Below are positions 1-7,846 of a stretch of 64,000 nt of DNA, in pieces. How positions within the stretch are numbered: position 1 is the first letter of the stretch; the number at the start of each line of letters is the position of its first letter. Both the position numbers and the translations under genes were made by a program. The notes under the pieces are model-generated. The model saw only the letters and a list, made by a program, of their open reading frames with translations, did not search any database and had not been told where the DNA came from. The stretch is from assembly GCA_016788565.1 (NCBI GenBank), contig JAEUSP010000069.1, forward strand, positions 1 through 64,000. Reading direction: 5' to 3'. The DNA comes from Chlorobiota bacterium. GTDB taxonomy: Bacteria > Bacteroidota > Ignavibacteria > OLB7.

Positions 1-1159
1 TCCGCAGCCGGGAAACGTTGCTCCCTTTATGAATTGCCAGCACCGAAATCGGGCGGATGTTGTTCCCCTGTTTTTCCTGCTCCCGCGTATCTACGGCGGC
101 CAGCACACGAATCGTCCGCTGGTCGGCTTGTGCGGCCGGGGCCAAGGGGTTCGGCGCAACAGCGGCCGGGCGCGGTGGCGCGTCAATGCTTTGCGCTGCC
201 GCCCCACTGCTTCCGGCAGAAAGCGAAAAATCTGGGAGGGGAGGGGGAACCAGCGGAGCGATTGGAGCATCAACAAGGCTATCCACCACCGGGTTGGCTG
301 ATTCAGTTTCGCTCTCAGTTTCAGCGCCAACTTCAGTTGAAATTTCAATCTCACTTTCGCTCGCAATTTCAGCTTCGGTTTCCGTCTCTACCTCACTCTC
401 AACCTCGGTTTCGCTCACACTCTCAACTTCACTCACACTCTCAGCTTCATTCTCACTCTCAACTTCACTCACACTCTCAGCTTCACTCACAATCTCAACT
501 TCACTCACACTCTCAACTTCGCTCACACTCACACTCTCAGCTTCTCGCGCAATCTCAACTTTACTCACACTCTCAGCTTCGCTCGCAACCTCAGTTTCAC
601 TCACAACCTCAGTTTCACTCACAACCTCAGTTTCACTCACAACCTCAGTTTCACTCACAACCTCAGTTTCACTCACAACCTCAGCGGCTGGCTGGCTGGC
701 ATCGGGCTTTGGGGCAACGGCATCGTTTTGCGCAATCAGCAGCGGAATCGGAATCAGCGATTGTGCATGGGCGGTGTCGCTTGGGGAATCGGCAATGCGG
801 GCAAAGGGGGAAATGGGACGCTGAAGCTGAGTAACGCCCCCACCGCTCCGCTCCTGGCCGCTGGCATCGTGCGATTGATGAAGGATTTGCTGGTGAAGCT
901 CCTGCAAGTGTGGCGCGCCGGTGCGGCGGTATCCATCGCGCAGGACGTTGGCGGCACGGTCGCGCTGGCCCATCGCAAGAAAAATTTGCGAAAGGATCAT
1001 GTAGCCCGCAATCTGGTCAGGGAAATAGACCAGCCCTTGCCGGCAGACCTCCATTGCTTGCTGAAGGGAGCCATCGGCAAGAAGCTGTTGCGCTTCGTGC
1101 GGGAATAACGATGAAGGACGGACCGCCCCGGGTCGGCGGCGTGATTCGGAGACCAACAT
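1..1159 (-). CDS. TPR-repeat protein with long acidic Ser/Glu/Val repeat linker (partial, runs off left edge)
   Basis: The minus strand is open from an ATG at 1159 down to base 1 (386 codons, no stop), so the C-terminus lies outside the window. Residues about 18-75 read as TPR helices (HEAQQLLADGSLQQAMEVC, then YFPDQIAGYMILSQIFLAMG, then RDRAANVLRDGY). A Pro/Ala linker follows, then about 130 residues (bases ~690-300) of acidic repeats dominated by EVVSET and SVSEVE units, encoded by an 18-bp tandem repeat. A second Pro/Ala-rich stretch follows, then a more ordinary sequence (TIRVLAAVDTREQEKQG, then NIRPISVLAIHKGSNVSRLR). I infer an assembly or scaffold-type protein with a flexible charged spacer; no enzymatic motif is visible. 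Plus-strand reading frames here (Ser/Leu/Thr-rich) are shadows of the repeat. It is divergent from rsfS across a 124-bp gap. Confidence 0.75.
   Translation of the reverse strand, partial: MLVSESRRRPGAVRPSSLFPHEAQQLLADGSLQQAMEVCRQGLVYFPDQIAGYMILSQIFLAMGQRDRAANVLRDGYRRTGAPHLQELHQQILHQSHDASGQERSGGGVTQLQRPISPFARIADSPSDTAHAQSLIPIPLLIAQNDAVAPKPDASQPAAEVVSETEVVSETEVVSETEVVSETEVVSETEVASEAESVSKVEIAREAESVSVSEVESVSEVEIVSEAESVSEVESENEAESVSEVESVSETEVESEVETETEAEIASESEIEISTEVGAETESETESANPVVDSLVDAPIAPLVPPPLPDFSLSAGSSGAAAQSIDAPPRPAAVAPNPLAPAAQADQRTIRVLAAVDTREQEKQGNNIRPISVLAIHKGSNVSRLR
587..676. repeat. 18-bp tandem repeat (5 perfect copies) inside the TPR gene
   Basis: On the plus strand the unit AACCTCAGTTTCACTCAC is repeated five times without change from 587 to 676. 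Degenerate versions extend to about 320. The unit is six codons long, so copy-number change would keep the minus-strand frame and only alter the length of the EVVSET linker. Confidence 0.9.
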
Positions 1160-1283
1160 GGCGGCAAGATTACGAAAAGCGGCTGAACCCGCGTTCACGC
1201 GGCTTGTTCAATTCTGCATTTGCTCACCATCTCACCGATTTTGACTTCGCCAAAACCACAGTTTGCCGTATTCTTGCGGCCTT

Positions 1284-1685
1284 ATGGACGAAACACACAA
1301 CACCGAAAGCCCCTTGCAGCACCAACGCCACCCCAAGACGATTGCCCGTTGGTGCGCCGAAGGGATGATTGAGAAGAAGGCGAAGGATATCATCATCATG
1401 GATATCCGTGGGCTGACCGACATCGCCGATTTTTTTGTGGTCTGCTCCGCCGACAGCGACACCCAACTTCGCGCCATTGCCGACAGCGTGATGGACACCA
1501 TGCGGGAGTACGACATCAAGCCCTACCGCACCGAAGGGTGGCAGGGGGAACAGTGGATTATTCTGGATTTTGTTGAGGTGGTGGTTCACGTTTTCTACAA
1601 GGAAGCGCGGGATTTCTACAAGATTGAGCGGATTTGGTCCGATGCAAAAATTGAGAAGGTGGTGGATGCCCCCGCTGGGGAGTGA
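1284..1685 (+). CDS. rsfS: Ribosomal silencing factor RsfS (YbeB/Iojap family)
   Basis: This 133-residue protein is typical of RsfS, which binds ribosomal protein uL14 on the 50S subunit and blocks joining of the 30S subunit when nutrients are scarce. The family signatures are clear: KKAKDIIIMDIRGLTDIADF near residue 35, FVVCSADSDTQLRAIADSV, then the GWQGEQWIILDFVEVVVHVF block near the C-terminus. I start at the ATG at 1284; an in-frame TTG at 1263 only adds seven unconserved residues. No clear Shine-Dalgarno precedes it. It may be cotranscribed with the ArgRS-like gene 41 bp downstream. RsfS is usually about 105-120 residues, so the N-terminus is slightly extended. Confidence 0.95.
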   Translation: MDETHNTESPLQHQRHPKTIARWCAEGMIEKKAKDIIIMDIRGLTDIADFFVVCSADSDTQLRAIADSVMDTMREYDIKPYRTEGWQGEQWIILDFVEVVVHVFYKEARDFYKIERIWSDAKIEKVVDAPAGE

Positions 1686-1726
1686 AGCCGGGTGAAGAAT
1701 CGAGCCACCGCAACCAGCGATAATTG

Positions 1727-2488
1727 ATGATCCGCACGCTTATCCTGGAAGCCTTGTGGGCTGCGGTGTGCAATCACAACCCTGCGGCCCCGAAATCCTC
1801 CCTGAACCTCTATTTCCCGAGGCATTCGGCGGCAATCCACGCGCGCAGCAACACCCCGCTGATGTTGGCTGGGCACGACGGCTTGGAACTGATGTTGGTT
1901 GCCAAAAAAATTCAAGCGCAATTAGCGGAAGAATGGGAAGATCAGTTCAGCACGGCCGTCACCCCGCGCGGAGCGTTGGCTTTTCGATTGAGCGATTCCT
2001 ACATCTGGAGCCATGCCACAGAAGGAGTGCGGCGGTGGTTGCCGGAGGCAATCAATCAAGCCATTGCATCCCGCGGTGCGGCCGCCAGTTCCCCGTTGCT
2101 TCCCAGCGAACTGCTTCAAATCATCCAGTTATCCATTACTCACCTTGATGGAGTACTGCTGTTGCTGGCCAGCCAAAAACTTCCGCGAACCACCAACGAC
2201 GACGGACTCAGTGATGGTTGGCATCTTCCCCCCTCCCCTTCCAACTCACTTCTCACCCCCTTGCTCGGATCGCTGCTGTTGCTGCCAGAACATCTATCAC
2301 AAGAGGGAAGGTTGCCGGGACAATCATTCAAGGTTGCAATTCAGCATCTGTTGCAGCAGTTCAACAACTACCGCTCGGCAAACCCAATACTTGGCGGGGA
2401 AAGGGCTACACAGGAAGCCGTGGCCGGCAGCTTTGCGCTGCTGCTGGAAGGGCTGCGGTTGGTGGGGGATTTGGAGCTATGCTCTTGA
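1727..2488 (+). CDS. ArgRS-like protein without catalytic core (N-terminal domain plus DALR-like domain)
   Basis: The protein has 253 residues. Residues ~1-95 resemble the N-terminal (Add-1) domain of arginyl-tRNA synthetase: a helical start, a block with DGLELMLVAKKIQAQLAEEW, then ALAFRLSDSYI, which matches the GFINFRLSD-type ending of that domain. The C-terminal ~100 residues resemble a DALR anticodon-binding helix bundle, ending FNNYRSANPIL then SFALLLEGLRLVGDLELC, like the ArgRS C-terminus. No HIGH or KMSKS motif lies between them, so aminoacylation is not expected. The family similarity is by eye, so the name is tentative. It follows rsfS closely, which hints at a translation-related role. 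Start: ATG 1727 (a TTG lies directly before it). Confidence 0.5.
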   Translation: MIRTLILEALWAAVCNHNPAAPKSSLNLYFPRHSAAIHARSNTPLMLAGHDGLELMLVAKKIQAQLAEEWEDQFSTAVTPRGALAFRLSDSYIWSHATEGVRRWLPEAINQAIASRGAAASSPLLPSELLQIIQLSITHLDGVLLLLASQKLPRTTNDDGLSDGWHLPPSPSNSLLTPLLGSLLLLPEHLSQEGRLPGQSFKVAIQHLLQQFNNYRSANPILGGERATQEAVAGSFALLLEGLRLVGDLELCS

Positions 2489-2510
2489 ATTGAGTAACCT
2501 TTAACCCATA

Positions 2511-2559
2511 AAGCAGCAAAGCGATGAAGGCAATCAATACCTTCATCGCTTTGCTGCTT
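2511..2559. terminator. Bidirectional terminator hairpin
   Basis: A perfect 20-bp inverted repeat (2511-2530 with 2540-2559, arm AAGCAGCAAAGCGATGAAGG) has a 9-nt loop. It is A-rich on one side and T-rich on the other, and it lies between the converging ends of the ArgRS-like gene (+) and the nuclease gene (-). Confidence 0.85.
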
Positions 2560-2568
2560 TCTGTTCAA

Positions 2569-3381
2569 TTATGCCCACGTAAGCCCAAGTTTTTCCTGGG
2601 CATCCTTCAGGTGCTTCCGGTCAATGAACAAACGGTTCTCAGGCAGAATTTTGAAATACTCCTCCGGCAGGTACAATCGCCCTTTGGAAATATCCGCACA
2701 GTGACGCTTTGGGCCGTTGGATTTTTTGGAGGCGGTGTCCACAAGATTCCGGAATTCATAGCCGGCCAGCAACAACGGGTCGCTCCAAATCCCACGCTCA
2801 TTTTTTCGCGCTGTGGCCACAGCCTTTTGCAGCTTGATGATGTCTTCCCGCCGCGGAAGGTTCGGGTAAATCAAGTAATTGATCACCCACCCTTGCTCGG
2901 CTAACATCAGGTTGAACGTCTTCCGCTGTGTGGCACTTTCCTCCATTGGGGCAACATAAGCAAGCAGCCGCTGGAAACGGTCGAAGGGTTCGCTGCCGAT
3001 GGTGATATGAACTTTCCTGCGGTATCGCTCCTTCTCGGGGTCGAACTGGAGCAGCTCCTTTGCTAACGCATCGTAGGCATCGCGCGATTTCTCCCCCCAT
3101 TCCATCTGGCGCGTTCCGGCTTGGCCGTCTAACTTTGGCGTTAGATACTCCCGAAGCTGAGGAGCAAAAACTTCAGGGCGTTTGGTGAGTAATTCCGAAA
3201 GGGCTTTGTCTTGGCCGGATGGCTTGCGGTTGCCGGGGTAGTGAACCTCCGGCGCATCCACGTTCACCATTCGGATGTTGAGCGAGACGGTTGGCGTGTC
3301 GCCGTCGGTTGGGGTTCCGCCCCAGCGGGCAGCGCCCAAGTGTTCGCGGTTCAGCGATTCTACGGTAATCTTCAGTGGCAT
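2569..3381 (-). CDS. Staphylococcal nuclease-like (SNase/thermonuclease) protein
   Basis: This 270-residue protein carries the SNase OB-fold blocks in order. They are LNIRMVNVDAPEVHYPG (the Arg and the Asp/Glu of the calcium and catalytic site), then RDAYDALAKELL, then DRFQRLLAYV (second catalytic Arg), then LMLAEQGWVINYLIYPN, then ATARKNERGIWSDP near the end of the fold. About 60 residues are inserted between the first and second blocks, and about 50 residues follow the fold. I see no signal peptide, so it may act inside the cell, which is unusual for thermonucleases. ATG 3381 is chosen because AAGGAG lies about 8 nt upstream; the longer frame from 3492 adds non-conserved residues. The family cleaves DNA and RNA non-specifically with calcium. 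Confidence 0.8.
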   Translation of the reverse strand: MPLKITVESLNREHLGAARWGGTPTDGDTPTVSLNIRMVNVDAPEVHYPGNRKPSGQDKALSELLTKRPEVFAPQLREYLTPKLDGQAGTRQMEWGEKSRDAYDALAKELLQFDPEKERYRRKVHITIGSEPFDRFQRLLAYVAPMEESATQRKTFNLMLAEQGWVINYLIYPNLPRREDIIKLQKAVATARKNERGIWSDPLLLAGYEFRNLVDTASKKSNGPKRHCADISKGRLYLPEEYFKILPENRLFIDRKHLKDAQEKLGLTWA

Positions 3382-3496
3382 GGCGGAACTCCTTGAAAGT
3401 ATTGTGAAACTGGGGGGAAGTATGCTTCCCCCCCAGCAATGGAATTCGCAGTAAACAATCACATCCCACCGCAGGCCGCGGCCCTTCAGCAACCTG

Positions 3497-3991
3497 TTAT
3501 CGCAGCCGCGCCGAGAACGTTCCGCCCTTGATATCGAAGGTTTTGGAAGCGTTCTTGGTGTCGGTTAAAGTTGCCGAAAACGTGCCGTCAACGATGCTGC
3601 CGTTGCTGTCGGTAAGGGTTAGCGTGCAGTGCCCTTTCAGCGGTTCGCAGATGGTTGTTGTTGTGTCGGTTCCGTTGATCTCGATGTAGGTGATGCTGAT
3701 GTCAGGGTCCTTGAAGGTAATTGGGAAGGAACCGTTATCAATGTCGTGGGTGAACGAAAGGGTCATCGTTCGTGTTGGCGTGCCGGTGGTTGTGCCGCCA
3801 AACCGCCCCAGTTTTGTGGCGGGGTCGTAGCTGGCAACCGCTGGTTGGAACGTGAAGGTCACTTCTGTTCCGTTGATCTTTGCCACCAACTCACTCCCCG
3901 AACCAACGCCGGGCCCGGTGGAGTTGTCGGCGCAAGCCGAAATCAGAAGAAGCGAAAGCCCCGCAAGGCTGAGAAAGATGGAACGAATCAT
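3497..3991 (-). CDS. DUF6252-like lipoprotein
   Basis: This is a 164-residue exported lipoprotein with signal peptide and lipobox (LSLLLISAC, Cys at about residue 20). After a short Ser/Gly linker there is a beta-rich domain starting ELVAKINGTEVTFTFQP and ending GTFSATLTDTKNASKTFDIKGGTFSARLR. That is the pattern of DUF6252-type small lipoproteins of Bacteroidota, whose function is unknown. The second DUF6252-like gene in the window (41818-42294) has the same layout. A heptamer repeat array lies directly upstream, from just before the start codon. Confidence 0.7.
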   Translation of the reverse strand: MIRSIFLSLAGLSLLLISACADNSTGPGVGSGSELVAKINGTEVTFTFQPAVASYDPATKLGRFGGTTTGTPTRTMTLSFTHDIDNGSFPITFKDPDISITYIEINGTDTTTTICEPLKGHCTLTLTDSNGSIVDGTFSATLTDTKNASKTFDIKGGTFSARLR

Positions 3992-4003
3992 GGAGTTGGT
4001 AGT

Positions 4004-4171
4004 CGGTTATCGGGAATCGGGTTTCGGGAATCGGTTATCGGGAATCGGGTTTCGGGAATCGGTTATCGGGAATCGGTTGTCGGGAATCGGGTTTCGGGAA
4101 TCGGTTGTCGGGAATCAGGCTTCTGACAACTGACAACTGACAACTGACAACTGACCAATGACCAATGACTT
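4004..4171. repeat. Heptanucleotide tandem array, 24 units in one register
   Basis: From 4004 the sequence divides into 7-mers: CGGTTAT, CGGGAAT, CGGGTTT, CGGGAAT and so on (16 units of the form CGGNNNT to 4115). CAGGCTT follows, then CTGACAA four times, CTGACCA, ATGACCA and ATGACTT. The 7-nt register does not slip where the unit type changes from CGGNNNT to CTGACNN. The array occupies nearly the whole gap between the lipoprotein and glycosyltransferase genes. Confidence 0.9.
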
Positions 4172-4181
4172 TTGAATCATC

Positions 4182-5024
4182 TCACCGTATCTGCTCCCAC
4201 TCCTTAGAAACCGCTTTGCCGGAGAAGATGACCGACAGCGCGTTCACGGTCCATTCCCACAACACGCGAAGATAGCCGTAGCGGCGGAAACGGCGAGGGG
4301 ATTCATGTACCATCAACTCCGCACGGTGGCCAATGGTTCCCAGCCGGGTCAGCCGTTTGTACAGGTCGAAATCCTCGCCGGCAACCATGCCGTTATCGTA
4401 ACCGCCAGCGTTCACAAAGGCATCACGGTGGATCACTTGGCACTCACCCCGCCCCATCCCCAAACCGATCACGTTCAAAAAACGGACGTAGCGGTTGAAG
4501 AACCCGTGAAATAATCGGTCGCTGAGTTGGCGCTCTTCCGGGGCAATCTCAACCGGGCAGGCGTAGGCAACAACGCGGCGGCGGTTGTCCGAAGAATTCT
4601 CCGCAGAGTTTTCAGCAATCTGCCGCAAAGCCTGCAGAAATTTCTGCGGGTTTTTTGGCACCGTGTCGGCATTGATAAACACCAGCAACGCGCCACGCGC
4701 AAGCTGGGCCCCACGGTTGCGCCCTTCGGCGATTGTTTGGCGGCGTGGTTCGGTGTGGCGGGCAACCAGATCGGCACACTGCTGGGCAATCAGCGGGGTG
4801 CCATCGCTGCTACCGCCGTCGCTGACGATCAGCTCCATCCCGTAGCGTTCGCGTAGCTGCGGGGGGAAGCAACCAAGCGTCCGCTGGATCAATTTCTCCT
4901 CATTCAATGCGGGAACAATGATGCTAATCAGTGGCTTCCCGACCGGAGTGGGTGTTCCCTGGGCTGGCTTCCACCCTGGCGTTTCAGTTGCCTGGATTGT
5001 TTCGTGGGTAACGTCGGTTGGCAT
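4182..5024 (-). CDS. Family 2 glycosyltransferase
   Basis: This 280-residue protein has a GT-A fold start (LISIIVPALNEEKLIQRTL, residues ~32-50), VSDGGSSDGT, the EGRNRGAQLARGALLVFINADT block containing the metal-binding NAD(T) motif in place of DxD, and GGYDNGMVAGEDFDLYKRL with the acceptor-side ED. A hydrophobic C-terminal segment may attach to the membrane. It should transfer a sugar from a nucleotide- or dolichyl/polyprenyl-linked donor; the acceptor cannot be told from the sequence. The ~30-residue N-terminal tail is not part of the fold. It resembles the TIGR04283 group. It is transcribed away from the sirtuin gene. Confidence 0.85.
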   Translation of the reverse strand: MPTDVTHETIQATETPGWKPAQGTPTPVGKPLISIIVPALNEEKLIQRTLGCFPPQLRERYGMELIVSDGGSSDGTPLIAQQCADLVARHTEPRRQTIAEGRNRGAQLARGALLVFINADTVPKNPQKFLQALRQIAENSAENSSDNRRRVVAYACPVEIAPEERQLSDRLFHGFFNRYVRFLNVIGLGMGRGECQVIHRDAFVNAGGYDNGMVAGEDFDLYKRLTRLGTIGHRAELMVHESPRRFRRYGYLRVLWEWTVNALSVIFSGKAVSKEWEQIR

Positions 5025-5219
5025 CGGTTCAGCAATGTCCGTTCATCAGTGAAAGAAAGGGGAGGGGAATAACCCAAAGAATTAGTTAGCGCAGTGTTCT
5101 TGGCAGGCAACATACTTTCCCGCCCTCTGCCGAACAAGCCGTAACTTGCGCCACGTTGTTCACGATTGCGGGATTGCTCCCCACCAACTTTTACCTCACT
5201 CTCAACTCACACATTCATC

Positions 5220-5966
5220 ATGCAGCCATCCAACACTCTTCTTCAACGCCTTGCCAATGCCCGGTTGGTGGTGGTGTTCACCGGGGCCGGTGTCAGTGCC
5301 GAAAGCGGTATTTCCACCTTCCGTTCGCCGGACGGGTTGTGGGCAAAATTCAGCCCGCAGGAGCTTGCCAACGTTGACGCTTTTTTGCGCAACCCGCAGC
5401 TTGTTTGGGAATGGTACCAAGCCCGCCGCCAAGCCATGACGCAGGCCCAGCCAAACGCTGGCCATCGCGCCATTGCCGCTCTGGAAACGCTGATCCCGAA
5501 GGTTGTGGTCATCACCCAAAACATTGATGGCCTTCACGCCCGCGCCGGGTCGGGCGATGTGATTGAGCTTCACGGAAGCGCGCTCCGCAATTTCTGCATC
5601 CAGTGCCGCCGCCGCTACGATGACCCCGCGTTGTTAACGCTGCAAGAAGTCCAGCAATGCCAGTGCGGTGGGTTCATCCGCCCCGATGTTGTTTGGTTTG
5701 GCGAGATGCTTCCCGCCGACGCTGTGGAGCGCGCGTGGCAGCTTGCCGCCGAAGCAACGGTCCTTTTCTCGGTTGGCACTTCATCGCTGGTGTGGCCGGC
5801 GGCTGAGTTGCCGTTTGTGGCTTTGGAGAATGGGGGATACGTGGTTGAGATCAACACCGAAACAACCCCGCTAACCCCGAAGGCCCACGAACATCTCCCA
5901 TTCCCCAGCGGAGCCGTGCTGCCGGAGATTGTGGGGATGTTGAGAACGATGAAAGAGGAGGGATGA
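5220..5966 (+). CDS. cobB: Sirtuin-family NAD-dependent protein deacylase
   Basis: This 248-residue class III deacylase removes acyl groups from lysines using NAD+, releasing nicotinamide and O-acyl-ADP-ribose. It has the NAD-binding motif GAGVSAESGISTFRSPDGLW, the TQNIDGLH motif, the catalytic His in VIELHGS, a zinc-binding set CIQC...CQCG, then RPDVVWFGEMLP and GTSSLVWPAAELP. The length is normal for bacterial CobB. I start at ATG 5220; an earlier in-frame ATG at 5166 adds a Thr/Ser-rich, non-conserved extension. It converges with the aminotransferase gene with a gap of 17 bp. Confidence 0.95.
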   Translation: MQPSNTLLQRLANARLVVVFTGAGVSAESGISTFRSPDGLWAKFSPQELANVDAFLRNPQLVWEWYQARRQAMTQAQPNAGHRAIAALETLIPKVVVITQNIDGLHARAGSGDVIELHGSALRNFCIQCRRRYDDPALLTLQEVQQCQCGGFIRPDVVWFGEMLPADAVERAWQLAAEATVLFSVGTSSLVWPAAELPFVALENGGYVVEINTETTPLTPKAHEHLPFPSGAVLPEIVGMLRTMKEEG

Positions 5967-5983
5967 AAGGAAATGGGAAATGC

Positions 5984-7138
5984 TCACAACGTCTTCCGAA
6001 TTTCCCGCAGCCCAGCCAGCAGCCGCTCAACATCTTCCCAGGTGTTGTAGCCCTGCACAGCAATCCGAATTGCCCAGCGGCCTTGCCAGGGGAAGGTGGG
6101 AATCTCCACCAGATGCTCGCTGAACAACCGTGAGTGAAGCAGGTCGCCGGGCAGACCTTCCGGCAGCAGGAACGCGCTCATCTGCCGGAACCATTGGCGG
6201 TCGTCGGGGCAGATCGGGGTGGCATCTAACGCGGCGGCAATTTCTGGGCGCGCCTGCCGCACAATCTGGTGGCACCCCTCGGCCACCGCTGGCCAATCGT
6301 TCTCCCCAAAAAACTGGATTGCCGCCGGAACCGAAAGCGGGGCCGAGATGTCGCTGGTTCCGCCGTACTCCAAGTAATCCAAAAACTGAGATCCCTTGCT
6401 GAACGGCCCGTTCCACCCCCAGCTTATCACCAACGGCTCCAGCTGTTCTTGCAACTCGCGTCGGGCGTACAGAAACGCAGCCCCTTTTGGCGCGCACAGC
6501 CACTTGTGAAGATTCCCCGTGTAGAAATCAGCGTCCAATTCCCGAAGGTCCAGCGGCAGTTGCCCGGGAACGTGGGCACCATCCACCACCGTGATAATTC
6601 CGCGCTGGCGGGCAATCTGGCAAAGCTGGGGGACGGGGAAGGTAAGCCCCGTTGGCGAGGTGATGTGGCTGATAAATATCACCCGCGTTTGTGGCGTAAT
6701 CTGGGCAACGAACCGCTCCAAAAAATCATCGTGCGTTGTCACCGGAACCGGAATTTCAACAGCCCGATAGCTGAACCCTTGCTTGCCGGAAAGGAACCTC
6801 CAGATGTTGTCGCAAGCGCCGTACTCATGGTTGGTGGTCAGCACCTCATCCCCCGCGCCAAGCTGAAGCGAACGGGCCACAATGTTCACCCCGGTGGTTG
6901 CGTTGGTGATATAGACCAAGTCATCGGGGTCGGCATTCAGAAACTGCCCCAACTCCATCCGCGATTGGCGAAGCAACTCCGGGGCGCGGCGGCCCAAAAA
7001 ATCTACTGGCTCCAGCTCAAGCTCGCGTTGCCATTTTTGGTAGCGTTCAAACACGGGGCGGGGGGTTGCGCCAAAGGAGCCATGGTTCAGGAATGCAACA
7101 TCGGGGCGAAGAAGGAACTGGGAACGGAGATTGTTCAT
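5984..7138 (-). CDS. PLP-dependent class V aminotransferase (isopenicillin N epimerase-like)
   Basis: This 384-residue fold-type I PLP enzyme begins FLNHGSFGATPRPVFERY, typical of the CefD / cysteine desulfurase branch. It has ITNATTGVNIVARSL (phosphate cup), HITSPTGLTFP, VVDGAHVPGQLPLDL (the Asp that contacts the pyridine N) and NLHKWLCAPKGAAFLY, where the Lys forms the Schiff base. The CefD-like group includes epimerases, ergothionase-like lyases and cysteine lyases, so the substrate is unknown. It lies directly downstream of the four lipoprotein paralogues on the same strand. Confidence 0.85.
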   Translation of the reverse strand: MNNLRSQFLLRPDVAFLNHGSFGATPRPVFERYQKWQRELELEPVDFLGRRAPELLRQSRMELGQFLNADPDDLVYITNATTGVNIVARSLQLGAGDEVLTTNHEYGACDNIWRFLSGKQGFSYRAVEIPVPVTTHDDFLERFVAQITPQTRVIFISHITSPTGLTFPVPQLCQIARQRGIITVVDGAHVPGQLPLDLRELDADFYTGNLHKWLCAPKGAAFLYARRELQEQLEPLVISWGWNGPFSKGSQFLDYLEYGGTSDISAPLSVPAAIQFFGENDWPAVAEGCHQIVRQARPEIAAALDATPICPDDRQWFRQMSAFLLPEGLPGDLLHSRLFSEHLVEIPTFPWQGRWAIRIAVQGYNTWEDVERLLAGLREIRKTL

Positions 7139-7197
7139 GGTGTGGAATGAGTTTGTGATGAAGAGCAGTGTGGTTGATCTGATTCCTGCCGCCGCCG

Positions 7198-7599
7198 TTA
7201 CGGATAGGTGAGCGATTGCACAGTGGAAAACTGGTCGTTGCAGATATCCACCACCACCTTCCCGCCGCCAAACGCTTTTTCGGAAACCTGCCGCGCAATC
7301 GGGCGGACGGTGTCAAGGATTGCAGGGCTGTTCAGCATCGCTTCCTGGGCAACCAACCGGACGTGAGGAATCGAGCGCAAGCGATCCAGCTGCGCCGAAG
7401 TCTTCCCCCCTTCGCGGTAGAATCCGGCGGCGGTCAGAACATCCACAACCTTCCAAACTTCGGTTTCGGTGACGTTGGCGGTGTAGTAAAAATCGCCACC
7501 GTTGATCTCTAATTTTTTCCCAACGTCGGCGGCCTGCTGGACGCAGGCAGCGCAGAGCAGCGGAAGCAGCAACGCACAGAAAGCGGAAGGAAATTTCAT
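7198..7599 (-). CDS. Lipoprotein, single YYTxxVTE domain (paralogue 4 of 4)
   Basis: This 133-residue lipoprotein (lipobox LLPLLCAAC) carries one copy of a ~95-residue domain found in four consecutive genes here. The shared pattern is a start like GGDFYYTANVTETEVWKVVD, a glycine near AGFYREG, SAQLDRL, a basic beta-strand HVRLVAQ, and an end VVVDICNDQFSTVQSLT. This copy is the most diverged: the usual AEAKKL helix is replaced and the QLDK motif is weaker. Function is unknown. ATG 7599 is preferred over TTG 7611. The promoter region contains a MITE-like element (7647-7782) only 48 bp upstream of the start. Confidence 0.75.
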   Translation of the reverse strand: MKFPSAFCALLLPLLCAACVQQAADVGKKLEINGGDFYYTANVTETEVWKVVDVLTAAGFYREGGKTSAQLDRLRSIPHVRLVAQEAMLNSPAILDTVRPIARQVSEKAFGGGKVVVDICNDQFSTVQSLTYP

Positions 7600-7646
7600 C
7601 GGCTGAATCAACGTGATGTTGGAGATAGTGGAGAGATGTTGGGAAA

Positions 7647-7782
7647 TATATTCGGCGCAAATTGGTTTGCGAAACTCTACTCAGCCAGGTGCGCTATGGA
7701 TTCGCTCCGCAGGCCTTCGGCTCCCGCTTTCGCGGGAATGACAGTGATTGAGTTTTTCGCAAACCACTCTGTTTGGAGTATA
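7647..7782. mobile_element. MITE-like element, copy 1 (with 20-bp internal insertion)
   Basis: This is bounded by TATATTC...GGTTTGCGAAA at the left and an inverted TTTCGCAAACCA...GAGTATA at the right. It matches copies at 9199, 27261, 33913 and 38582. About 20 extra bases (GCTCCGCAGGCCTTCGGCTC) interrupt the central CCCGCTTTCGCGGG hairpin. It sits in the gap between two lipoprotein paralogues. Confidence 0.85.
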
Positions 7783-7846
7783 GAACGTGCGGCCTGCTTC
7801 AGCAACGGGGCAGGCCGCACATTGTTGGTTTGGCGCAAGCCCGCGA

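Noticed and set aside
34-834. Plus-strand frames across 34-834 that translate to Ser/Leu/Thr-rich or His/Ser-rich repeats
   Set aside because: They are complements of the open minus-strand TPR gene; the repeat has no stop in any frame. The minus frame has TPRs and continues to the edge.
4004-4171. CRISPR array
   Set aside because: The units are only 7 nt with no spacers, so these are simple tandem repeats; no cas gene is in the window.
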